From Actinomycetota bacterium (lineage in GTDB: Bacteria; Actinomycetota; Actinomycetes; Propionibacteriales; Propionibacteriaceae), in the NCBI GenBank assembly GCA_020161755.1, contig JAIUOS010000027.1, positions 1-59,764 of the forward strand: a stretch of DNA of 59,764 bases, given 5' to 3'. Under the pieces are notes generated by a model, which saw nothing but the letters and a program-made list of their open reading frames with translations, ran no database searches and was not told the DNA's origin. The number at the start of each line of letters is the position of its first letter. The stretch's first letter is position 1. A program made the position numbers and the translations under genes. Positions 52,924 to 59,764 of this stretch are shown here, piece by piece.

Positions 52924-54108
52924 ATGTCCACGCCCGTCCTGCTGCTGAACTGCGGTTCGAGCTCGATCAAGTACAAGGTGATCGACGCCGACAGCGAGGC
53001 CGTGATCGCGTCCGGGATCATCCAGCGGATCGGCGAGGAGTCGGGCAGCCTCGACCACAAGCTCGACGCCGAGACCGTCCACGTCGACCGTGGCTTCCCC
53101 AACCACGCCCGCGCACTCAACTACCTGGTGCGGGTGTTCAACGCCCACGGCCCCGACCTCCACACGATCAAGGCGGTGGGGCACCGCACCGTCCACGGCG
53201 GCGAGAAGTTCCGTTCGACCGTGGTGATCGACGACGCCGTGCTCGACCAGCTGCGGGAGCTGTCGCCGCTCGCCCCGCTGCACAATCCGCCGGGCATCGC
53301 CGGCGTCGAGGCCGCCCGGGAGGCGCTGCCGGACGTGCCGCACGTCGCGATCTTCGACACCGCGTTCTTCGCGACGCTGCCGGCGTCCGCCTACACCTAC
53401 GCGATCCCGGCCGACCTCGCCGCCGAGCACGGGATCCGCAAGTACGGCTTCCACGGCACCTCGCACAGCTACGTGTCGCGCCAGGCCGCCGACTTCCTCG
53501 GACGCGACTACGGCGCGCTGAAGCAGATCGTCTGCCACCTCGGCAACGGCGCCTCGATCTCGGCGATCCGCGACGGCGTGGCGATCGACACCTCGATGGG
53601 CCTGACCCCGCTCGCCGGGCTGGTGATGGGCACCCGTTCCGGGGACGTGGACCCCGGCCTGCACGCCTTCCTCGGACGCGAGCTCGGCATGAGCCTGAAC
53701 GACGTCGACAGCCTGCTCAACAAGAAGTCCGGCATGCTCGGCCTCGCCGGGGTCACCGACTTCCGCGACCTCAACGAGCTGATCGAGGAGGGGGACGCGG
53801 CCGCGAAGCTCGCGATGGACGTGTACTGCCACCGGCTGATCAGCTACATCGGCGCCTACACCGCCCTGCTCGGCGGCGTGGACGTAATCAGCTTCACCGC
53901 CGGCGTCGGTGAGAACGACGCCCTCGTCCGCGCGAACGTGATCGGCCCGCTGGCCGGCATCGGCGCGGTGCTGGACGACGCCGCGAACACCTCACCGTCC
54001 CGCGACGCCCGCGTCATCTCCGCGCCGGACTCCCCGATCACCGTCCTCGTGGTGCCCACCAACGAGGAGCTCGCCATGGCCCGCGAGACCAAGGCCGCGA
54101 TCGCCTGA
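52924..54108 (+). CDS. ackA: Acetate kinase
   Basis: 394 residues, ASKHA fold. Motifs LLLNCGSSSIKYKV, GHRTVHGG, HNPPG, FDTAFF, GFHGTSHSYVS, CHLGNGASI, DTSMGLTPLAG and FTAGVGEND. Makes ATP and acetate from acetyl phosphate, and works with Pta for acetate overflow or uptake. ATG at 52924 after AAGGAG. Full length. Confidence 0.97.
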   Translation: MSTPVLLLNCGSSSIKYKVIDADSEAVIASGIIQRIGEESGSLDHKLDAETVHVDRGFPNHARALNYLVRVFNAHGPDLHTIKAVGHRTVHGGEKFRSTVVIDDAVLDQLRELSPLAPLHNPPGIAGVEAAREALPDVPHVAIFDTAFFATLPASAYTYAIPADLAAEHGIRKYGFHGTSHSYVSRQAADFLGRDYGALKQIVCHLGNGASISAIRDGVAIDTSMGLTPLAGLVMGTRSGDVDPGLHAFLGRELGMSLNDVDSLLNKKSGMLGLAGVTDFRDLNELIEEGDAAAKLAMDVYCHRLISYIGAYTALLGGVDVISFTAGVGENDALVRANVIGPLAGIGAVLDDAANTSPSRDARVISAPDSPITVLVVPTNEELAMARETKAAIA

Positions 54109-55262
54109 TGGGGACAGCGGCGAGGATCGCCCCGGTCCTGGCGACGGCGCTGCTGCTGCGCTCGCTGATCACGGCGGTGCCGCCGGCCATGTCGGCCATC
54201 CGCACCGAGCTGGGGCTGAGCGAGGCGGTCGCCGGGCTGACCGTGGGCCTGCCGGTGGTGTGCTTCGGGGTGTTCGCGTTCGTGGCGCCGGTGCTGCTGC
54301 GGCGGTTCGGCGCGGTGGCGACGATGAGCATCGCGCTGGTGGTGCTGACGGTCGGGGCGCTGTTGCGTCCGCTCGGTTCGGTGGGCTGGCTGCTGGTCGG
54401 GACGGCCGGCATCGGCATCGGCGTCGCGATCGGCAACGTGCTGGTGCCGGTGATGGTGCGGCGCAGCCGGCCCGCGGACATCCCGCGCATGATGGGCTAC
54501 TACTCGGTACTGCTCGCGATCGGCGCGACCGTCGGTTCGCTGCTCACCGGACCCCTCCTGGACGCCGGCGTCAGCTGGCAGGCCGTGCTGTTCGGCTGGG
54601 CGGTGTTCGCGGCCGCCCTGACCGGCACGTGGCTCGCGACCACGGGCCGCCGTCAGGACGCCGACCACGGCGCAGCTCCCGCGTCCGGCACCGTACGGAC
54701 CGCCGCCCGGCAGCGCCGGACATGGCTGATCGTCGCCTACATGGGGCTGCAGTCGGCGGTGTTCTACGGCTGTATCACGTGGCTGCCCACGCAGCTCGGG
54801 TCAGCCGGGTTCAGCGTCGCGGACGCGTCCCTGGGCCTGGCGTTGTTCAACGCGGTGGGCATGGTGAGCTCGTTCTACGGTCCCCGGGTGGTCACCGGAC
54901 GCGGCGGGCGCGGCGCCTGGACAGTGCTGGTGCTGACCTACATCGCCGGCTTCCTGCTGGTGACCGGCGGCGGCGCCACCAGCTGGCTCGGGGTGGTGCT
55001 GCTCGGGCTCGGGCAGGGCGTCCTGTTCACGCTGGCGCTGACGTTCATCGCCCACACCGCCGACCCGCGGCTGGTCGGAGCGGTCTCCTCGCTGGCCCAG
55101 GGGTGCAGCTACCTGCTGGCTGCCGTCGGGCCGTCCGGGTTCGGGGCGCTGCACTCGGCGTCCGGCTCGTGGTGGCCGGTGCAGGTCACCATGGCGGTCA
55201 CGACGGTGGTCGTCGGCGCGCTCGGGTTGGTGCTGCTGCGCCCCGAGCGTCCGGCTGCCTGA
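54108..55262 (+). CDS. MFS transporter, CynX/NimT-like
   Basis: 384 residues, about 12 membrane helices, with the CynX/NimT-family N-terminus LITAVPPAMSAIRTELGLS and GLPVVCFGVFAFVAPVLLRRFG. Related carriers move cyanate, nitroimidazole or glucarate-like compounds; the substrate here is unknown. The ATG at 54108 overlaps the last base of the ackA stop (TGATG), so it is read with pta-ackA, which hints at a role in acetate or small anion traffic. Confidence 0.8.
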   Translation: MGTAARIAPVLATALLLRSLITAVPPAMSAIRTELGLSEAVAGLTVGLPVVCFGVFAFVAPVLLRRFGAVATMSIALVVLTVGALLRPLGSVGWLLVGTAGIGIGVAIGNVLVPVMVRRSRPADIPRMMGYYSVLLAIGATVGSLLTGPLLDAGVSWQAVLFGWAVFAAALTGTWLATTGRRQDADHGAAPASGTVRTAARQRRTWLIVAYMGLQSAVFYGCITWLPTQLGSAGFSVADASLGLALFNAVGMVSSFYGPRVVTGRGGRGAWTVLVLTYIAGFLLVTGGGATSWLGVVLLGLGQGVLFTLALTFIAHTADPRLVGAVSSLAQGCSYLLAAVGPSGFGALHSASGSWWPVQVTMAVTTVVVGALGLVLLRPERPAA

Positions 55263-55376
55263 ACGGACGCGGCCTCCGTCCCCCCTGAGGAGACTGATGC
55301 CCGCTCGCCGTCGGGTGCTAGCGTCCGGTGATCATTGCCGGGGCTGGCGGAGAACCCGGCGTGTGAGGGGGCAGAG

Positions 55377-55964
55377 ATGACGATCGGTGGGGCGACCCGG
55401 CTGGAGCGCTATCCGGCCACGGTGGAACTCCGTGCGCCACGGACCGCGCTGGTCCGCGGGCTGCTGTTGGGCCTGGTGCTCGTGGCCATGTCGCTGTTCC
55501 TGGTGCTCTACCCGACGCCGGGCCCGCGGCGGGGTCTGGCGCTGGTCGGCTGGATGGGTCTGGCGCTGTTCGGGCTGGCCACCGTGGTGGTGGTCGTGCG
55601 GCTGTTCATGCGCCGCGGTGCACTGCTGCTCGACGCGGACGGGTTCACCGACACCACGTCGGCGAGCGGCGTCGGGTTCGTGCCGTGGTCGGAGGTGATG
55701 GTGACGACCACCCGGACGGTGGGCCGGACCATGCTGGTGGGGGTCGAGCTGTCCGACCCGGCTGGTTTCGTGGAGAAGCTGCCGCCGCTCAAGCGCGCCG
55801 CGGCCCAGACGAATCTGGAGACGTTCGGCACCCCGGTGTGGATCGTCGCGAACGGTCTGGCCGAGCCGGACGCGCTCGCCGCCCTGATCTACGAGTACCG
55901 CGCCGGCTGGGTCGCCGCGCGCCGCTGGGAGGCGGCGCCGGAGCCGGAGTCGGACGAGGAGTAG
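55377..55964 (+). CDS. STM3941-like membrane protein
   Basis: 195 residues. Two close membrane helices (about 30-50 and 58-78) follow a short N-terminus, then a PH-like domain (GALLLDADGFTDTTSASGVG, FVPWSEVMVTTTRTVGRTML). The layout fits the STM3941 family of unknown function. ATG at 55377 with GAGGGG upstream; the frame to 55335 is not used. Single gene. Confidence 0.6.
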   Translation: MTIGGATRLERYPATVELRAPRTALVRGLLLGLVLVAMSLFLVLYPTPGPRRGLALVGWMGLALFGLATVVVVVRLFMRRGALLLDADGFTDTTSASGVGFVPWSEVMVTTTRTVGRTMLVGVELSDPAGFVEKLPPLKRAAAQTNLETFGTPVWIVANGLAEPDALAALIYEYRAGWVAARRWEAAPEPESDEE

Positions 55965-55993
55965 GCGTCCCTTCCGTCCCACGATCCACAGGG

Positions 55994-56100
55994 GTTATCC
56001 ACAGTGGGGATAACTACACCGGTGTCATTCCGGCTGCCCGGATGCTCCTCAAGACGGATAACTTTACCAAGCACACCCACAGAACTGATAAACTTATCAG
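55994..56100. promoter_or_regulatory. AT-rich leader with repeated GATAA motifs and DnaA box
   Basis: Inverted repeat GTTATCC-7-GGATAAC (55994-56014) contains a perfect DnaA box TTATCCACA (55995-56003). Then CGGATAACTTTACC near 56065, and inverted repeat CTGATAA-AC-TTATCAG at 56085-56100, ending one base before the GTG of the ATPase gene. The stretch is clearly more AT-rich than its surroundings and is probably the promoter/operator of the ATPase gene. Confidence 0.6.
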
Positions 56101-56101
56101 C

Positions 56102-57334
56102 GTGCGCAGCGCGGTGAACAACCCCTTCCAGCCGGGTTCCGATGTCGTCCCGGCGATCTGGGCCGGCCGGACGGGCCAACTCAGCGACTGGCGGGACGTG
56201 TTGCGGCCTCGTCTGGTCGCAGGCCTGTTCGAACGCGGGCGCACGGTGCTCGGCGAGCCGGGCCTGGGCAAGTCCTCGCTGGTGCGCCGTATCGCCGACG
56301 AGGCCGAGCGCCGTGGTGACTGGGTGACCCCTCAGATCCGCCTCCCGTTGGGCGTCGACCCCGTCAAGCGCATCGCTGCCGAGACGCTGAAGCTCGCCGA
56401 CAAGGCGGGGCTGGCCACCGGGAGGGAGCAGCGCGTCGCCGGGCTGCTCGGGAGGGTGCAGTCCGTGGCTGCCAGCGGTGTGTCGCTCGGGCTGCGCGAG
56501 GTGGACGGGCCGGAGCCCCACGCGGCGTTGACCGAGTTGCTGGTCGAGATCGGCCGGGCCGCGATCGCGCGCGGCAACGTCGTCCTGATCCATCTGGACG
56601 AGATCCAGAACATCGCGGACGCGCGTGCGCTCTCCCAGGTGCTCATCGCCCTCGGCGACGCCATCACTCGCAAGGTGGAGGTGGAGGTACCGGTGGTCGG
56701 GCTGATCGACCGTTCGCTCCCGATCGCGGTGTACCTCACCGGACTGCCCGAGTTCGACGACGCCACGGGAGCCCGGAAGGGTGCCACCTTCACCCGCCGT
56801 TTCAAGACCACAACCCTCGCGCCGATCGATGACGACGACCTGCGCAGCGCCCTGCAACCCTTCGTCGTCAGTGGCTGGGAGGTCGCTGACGACAACGGCG
56901 GGGTGCGGCTCGTCCGGATGGAGCCGGACGCCGTGGAGGCCATCGTCGAGATCTGCCGGGGGGAGCCGTTCCTGTTCCAGCTGGCCGGCGAGCGTGCCTG
57001 GTACGCGGGTTCGGGCGATCTGATCACCCGCGAGGAGGTCCTGCGGGGTTGGCGCGGTGCGCAGGCGGAGGCGACATCGCATGTCGAGCGGATCCTCGTC
57101 CGCCTTCCGCAGCGCGAGCTCGAGTTCCTCCAGGCGATGGCGAAGCTGCCGTCCGGTGAGCGGGTCCTCACCCGGATCGCGGCCGAAGCGGGTTTCGACA
57201 AGCCCACCGACGCCGGCCCGGTGTCCCAGCGCCTCGACCGTGTGCGCGGGATCATCGAGCGGGGAAAGCCGTACAGCTTCCGCCATCGCGCGGTCGAGGC
57301 GTTCCTGACCAGCGACTGGCCGGACATCGGCTGA
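56102..57334 (+). CDS. AAA family ATPase of the ORC/STAND-like type
   Basis: 410 residues. Walker A GEPGLGKSS (51-59), Walker B VVLIHLDEIQNI, sensor-like AVYLTGLPEF, then RRFKTTTLAPIDDDDL and a C-terminal helical, perhaps winged-helix, part (RILVRLPQRELEFLQAM, RDNA-like KPYSFRHRAVEAFL). This resembles ORC1/Cdc6-like and mobile-island ATPases. GTG at 56102, one base after a palindrome, so translation may be leaderless. Function unknown. Confidence 0.7.
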   Translation: MRSAVNNPFQPGSDVVPAIWAGRTGQLSDWRDVLRPRLVAGLFERGRTVLGEPGLGKSSLVRRIADEAERRGDWVTPQIRLPLGVDPVKRIAAETLKLADKAGLATGREQRVAGLLGRVQSVAASGVSLGLREVDGPEPHAALTELLVEIGRAAIARGNVVLIHLDEIQNIADARALSQVLIALGDAITRKVEVEVPVVGLIDRSLPIAVYLTGLPEFDDATGARKGATFTRRFKTTTLAPIDDDDLRSALQPFVVSGWEVADDNGGVRLVRMEPDAVEAIVEICRGEPFLFQLAGERAWYAGSGDLITREEVLRGWRGAQAEATSHVERILVRLPQRELEFLQAMAKLPSGERVLTRIAAEAGFDKPTDAGPVSQRLDRVRGIIERGKPYSFRHRAVEAFLTSDWPDIG

Positions 57335-57387
57335 CCGGCGGGCCACGCCTTGTGATCGGCAGCCTCGCGAGGTGCAATGGGAGCGTG

Positions 57388-57915
57388 GTGGAACTGCAGC
57401 GCCTGCGGATCCCGACGCTCGGGGTGAGCGTCGACGCCGCGGGCTGCGACGTGAACGATCTGGTGTTCTGCGCGGCGGTGCAGGTGCGGGTCGGGGGCGA
57501 CGAGTCCTGGGGTTCGCTGGTCGCGCGGGCCGTCGAGTCGGAGTGGATGGGCGTCGAGGCGCTGGCGGGTGAGGCCGGCTCGGTGGCGGACGCGACCCGC
57601 GTCAACGCGTCCCGGTGCGGACAGGCGGTGGCCGACACCGTCGCGTCCGTGCGCACGTGGGACCGCAAGTTGGACGCCCAGCGGACGTTCGCCGCGGTCG
57701 ACTGCGGGTTCGGGCCTGGCGGCTCGCAGTTCCAGGAGCGGTTGGCGGACGGCACGTGGCGCTACGCGATCCTGGACGTGGACTTCCTGTTCACGCAGGG
57801 CAGCTGGACCGCGCCGGTGCAGGACGCCGGGCTGGCCGCGGCCCTGGAGATCGAGCCCGGTACGCGCGTGCGGCTGGCCGACGTCCGCGACCTCGCGCTG
57901 CGGGGGCGTCCCTAA
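57388..57915 (+). CDS. Hypothetical protein, unknown family
   Basis: 175 residues, likely start GTG 57388 after GGGAG (57352 possible). No membrane segment; acidic and Cys-containing (GCDVNDLVFCAAVQV, AAVDCGFGP). I do not recognise it. It follows the AAA ATPase gene by 53 bases on the same strand. Its TAA overlaps the stop of the convergent DUF4386 gene by three bases. Confidence 0.6.
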   Translation: MELQRLRIPTLGVSVDAAGCDVNDLVFCAAVQVRVGGDESWGSLVARAVESEWMGVEALAGEAGSVADATRVNASRCGQAVADTVASVRTWDRKLDAQRTFAAVDCGFGPGGSQFQERLADGTWRYAILDVDFLFTQGSWTAPVQDAGLAAALEIEPGTRVRLADVRDLALRGRP

Positions 57916-58610
57916 GCGTTCGCGCCGACGGGTTCGTCCGTGCGCACCGACGGCCGGGTGCCGGTGAAGCCGCGGACGGTGAGCCAGAGGCCGAGGAACA
58001 GCTCCCACAGGAAGATCGGGACCACCGCGACGGCGGAGAGCACCGAGACCTGGCCGTTGATGCCGAACAGGGAGCCGGCCACCGACGCCAGTTGGAGGGG
58101 TGCGCCGATCAGGCCGAGGACGGGGATCAGCCGGGGCACCAGGCGTGCGCGCAGCAGCAGCGACCCGAGCAGCGCGGCGTTGACGGCCGGCATCAGTCCC
58201 GGGCCGAGCAGGAACGTCCAGTCGCGGACGGCGACCAGGGCGTGTGCGGTGACGACGCGAAGCTCCGGGCTGCCCGTCCCGTCCAGGCGCAGGGTGAGCA
58301 CGGCCAGCAGGCAGACCACGCCGGTGACGATGATCGCGGCCTCGAGCACGCGGGAGGTGACGAAGCCGAGGGCGCGGGCCTCCCCGTGGCGGCGCAGGAC
58401 CGGGAACAGGACGACGGCCGTGCCGACGCAGGCGGCGGCGTTCACCAGGTCGAGCAGGGCTCCGGCGACGACGACCGGCGCCGGCCCGGCGCCCAGGACG
58501 AAGGCCGGGTCGTTCAGCACCGGCGCGAGCAGGAGGACGGCGGGGAACGACGCGGCGAACGTGACCAGGTAGAGCAGGCCTGCCACCAGGGCGGTGCGGC
58601 GGTTCGGCAT
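57912..58610 (-). CDS. DUF4386-like membrane protein
   Basis: 232 residues with about six membrane helices and the DUF4386 pattern (RRTALVAGLLYLVTFAASFP, VRDWTFLLGPGLMPAVNAAL, GLIGAPLQLAS). Function unknown. The ATG at 58610 follows AAGGAAC. Divergent from a TetR gene across two copies of a palindromic operator, so it is the likely repressed target of that regulator. Confidence 0.8.
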   Translation of the reverse strand: MPNRRTALVAGLLYLVTFAASFPAVLLLAPVLNDPAFVLGAGPAPVVVAGALLDLVNAAACVGTAVVLFPVLRRHGEARALGFVTSRVLEAAIIVTGVVCLLAVLTLRLDGTGSPELRVVTAHALVAVRDWTFLLGPGLMPAVNAALLGSLLLRARLVPRLIPVLGLIGAPLQLASVAGSLFGINGQVSVLSAVAVVPIFLWELFLGLWLTVRGFTGTRPSVRTDEPVGANA

Positions 58611-58636
58611 CCGTTGTTCCTTCGGGTTCGGGCAAA

Positions 58637-58685
58637 GGTGTACGGCGTACACCTGAGGTGAACGGTAGGGTATACGGCGTACACC
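58637..58685. promoter_or_regulatory. Two TetR-type operators
   Basis: GGTGTACGGCGTACACC at 58637-58653 is a perfect palindrome. GGTATACGGCGTACACC at 58669-58685 differs in one base. They are 32 bp apart start to start, about three helical turns, in the divergent DUF4386-TetR promoter region. Confidence 0.8.
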
Positions 58686-58707
58686 GTCAAGCGGGGAGGT
58701 GAGGACT

Positions 58708-59391
58708 ATGGCGTCGTCGACCGGGACACGGGACCGCCTCTCTCGCGAGCGCGTGCTGGCCGCGGCGGTCGCGCTCGCGGATGCGTCCGGTCTGGACGCG
58801 GTGAGCATGCGTCGCCTCGCGCAGGAACTCGGCGTGGTGCCGATGGCGCTGTACAAACACGTGGCCGACAAGGACGAACTGCTCGACGGGATGGTCGACC
58901 GGGTGCTCGGCGAACTGTCGTTGCCGGAGCTGACCGGTGGCTGGCGCACGGCGATCCGGGGACGCGTGCTCGAGGTCCGGCAGATCCAGTTGCGGCACCC
59001 GTGGCTTCGCCGCGTGCTGGAGTCCCGTGCCACCCGCACCCCACTGGTCCTCGGACATCTGGACGCCGTGATCGGCGCCTTCCGGGCGGGCGGCTTCAGC
59101 GACGCCCTCACCCACCACGTGATGCACGCGTTCGGCAGCCGCATCTGGGGGTTCACCCAGGAATTGTTCGACGACGGCGACCCGGCGTCCGCCCCCTCAC
59201 CGGAGCAGGCGGCGGCGCTCGCGCAGTACTTCCCGAACATCGCGGCGGTCGCCGCGGTAGCCGGACACGACGACGACACGGTGGTGGCCCACGGCTGTGA
59301 CGACCAAGCCGAGTTCGAGTTCGCGCTCGACCTGCTGCTGGACGGCTTCGCGCGCCTGCACGCAGCGGGGTGGGTACCGCCCCAGCGATAG
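58708..59391 (+). CDS. TetR/AcrR-family regulator
   Basis: 227 residues. N-terminal HTH: RERVLAAAVALADASGLDAV, SMRRLAQELGVVPMALYKHV, ADKDELLDGMVD. The C-terminal ligand domain has the TetR_C-type pattern. ATG at 58708 after GGGGAGGTGAGG. It likely binds the paired palindromes upstream and controls both itself and the DUF4386 gene. Confidence 0.9.
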   Translation: MASSTGTRDRLSRERVLAAAVALADASGLDAVSMRRLAQELGVVPMALYKHVADKDELLDGMVDRVLGELSLPELTGGWRTAIRGRVLEVRQIQLRHPWLRRVLESRATRTPLVLGHLDAVIGAFRAGGFSDALTHHVMHAFGSRIWGFTQELFDDGDPASAPSPEQAAALAQYFPNIAAVAAVAGHDDDTVVAHGCDDQAEFEFALDLLLDGFARLHAAGWVPPQR

Positions 59392-59497
59392 GCGCTGCTG
59401 CCCATGCGCGTCGCCCGCGGCGCCCGCGTCTTCGTCAGCGCCCATCCGGAGGCTGCCGAAAGGATGCTCCCCCTGGCGCGCCTTCCGGGGTGGCGGA

Positions 59498-59764
59498 TCA
59501 GCGACAGGCCAACTCGAGCGACAGACCAGCTCCAGCAACGCCTGGACCGTTCCCATCGCCGTCCTGGCTCTCATTGGCGTTGTCGGGTGAGGAAGCGGGT
59601 GTGTTGTCAGGGTTGTTGGTGGGGGTCGACGCGGCGGGGTGGCACGATTTCGGGGCCCCCGTCGGTGCGGGGGCGTCCACGCATTGTTGGGCGAGGGTGT
59701 CCCAGGACAGGGTCACCACGACCCGGGGCCGGTCCCCACCGTGCGCGGGCGCCAACCCGTCCTG
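59498..59764 (-). CDS. DUF222/HNH-type protein, partial (N-terminus beyond window)
   Basis: Minus-strand frame open at the window edge: QDGLAPAHGGDRPRVVVTLS matches the DUF222 domain of actinobacterial HNH endonuclease-like proteins. A Thr/Pro/Asn/Asp-rich low-complexity insert follows, and the frame ends GAGLSLELACR. Relatives continue for another 150 or more residues into an HNH domain, so this copy is probably truncated or frameshifted. Confidence 0.5.
   Translation of the reverse strand, partial: QDGLAPAHGGDRPRVVVTLSWDTLAQQCVDAPAPTGAPKSCHPAASTPTNNPDNTPASSPDNANESQDGDGNGPGVAGAGLSLELACR

Noticed and set aside
59404-59590. Plus-strand ORF beginning MRVARGARVFVSAHPEAAERM
   Set aside because: No ribosome site, soon becomes Arg/Trp/Cys-rich, and overlaps the DUF222 remnant on the other strand.

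Overview
The window is very GC-rich DNA with GTG starts, ATGA/GTGA-coupled genes and actinobacterial families: SigE-type sigma factor, mycothiol-linked DsbA homologue, DUF3152, DUF222/HNH, LysM-BTAD with a Tad pilus locus, and XRE-nSTAND. Together with class I fumarase, lactate permease/D-lactate dehydrogenase and pta-ackA this suggests a Propionibacteriaceae-like actinobacterium. That placement is inference; there is no rRNA in the window to test it.

Layout. 1-5.8 kb: class I fumarase (cut by the window edge), a glycerophosphodiesterase-like gene, and a translationally coupled pair of a beta-propeller protein and a large membrane protein. 6.0-19.7 kb: a minus-strand Tad/Flp pilus locus (cpaB-like, cpaE-like ... 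tadA, tadB, tadC, a small pilin-like ORF, two tadE-like genes, a LysM-BTAD protein). This locus is interrupted between cpaE-like and tadA by about 5 kb holding a truncated mutY, a decayed IS5-type transposase, and a lower-GC pair coding a lipoprotein metalloprotease and a small lipoprotein. 19.9-33.2 kb: mostly housekeeping and accessory genes (sigma-like factor, GH3 hydrolase, AEC and MFS transporters, DsbA-like oxidoreductase, HAD, sigma/anti-sigma pair, Gfo/Idh/MocA, ornithine carbamoyltransferase, holin-like membrane protein plus low-molecular-weight phosphatase, MprAB-like two-component system). 33.5-38.9 kb: lactate utilisation (D-lactate dehydrogenase and LctP, with a divergent GntR regulator). 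39-41.8 kb: DUF3152 protein and the rpsF-ssb-rpsR-rplI operon. 41.9-45.8 kb: two small HTH proteins and an XRE-nSTAND NTPase sharing one HTH domain, around a secreted peptidase with Ig-like repeats. 46-55.3 kb: CoA-disulfide reductase/rhodanese, acyl-CoA synthetase, endonuclease IV, pta-ackA, MFS. 55.4-59.8 kb: STM3941-like protein, AAA ATPase with an unusual AT-rich leader, an unknown gene, DUF4386/TetR divergent pair, and the 3' end of a DUF222 gene.

The strongest non-coding signal is a rich set of dispersed palindromes. There are eight copies of a GGGGACnGTCCCC-cored element, one of them inside a coding sequence. A GGGGACGGTTCCCAA family includes a four-unit 34-bp tandem array and forms the C-terminal codons of a membrane protein. 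There are several 26-50-bp-arm hairpins and one approximately 80-bp repeat pair. No RAYT transposase is present in the window. Metabolically the window favours a facultative or fermentative lifestyle: lactate uptake and oxidation, the acetate/ATP pathway and fumarase.
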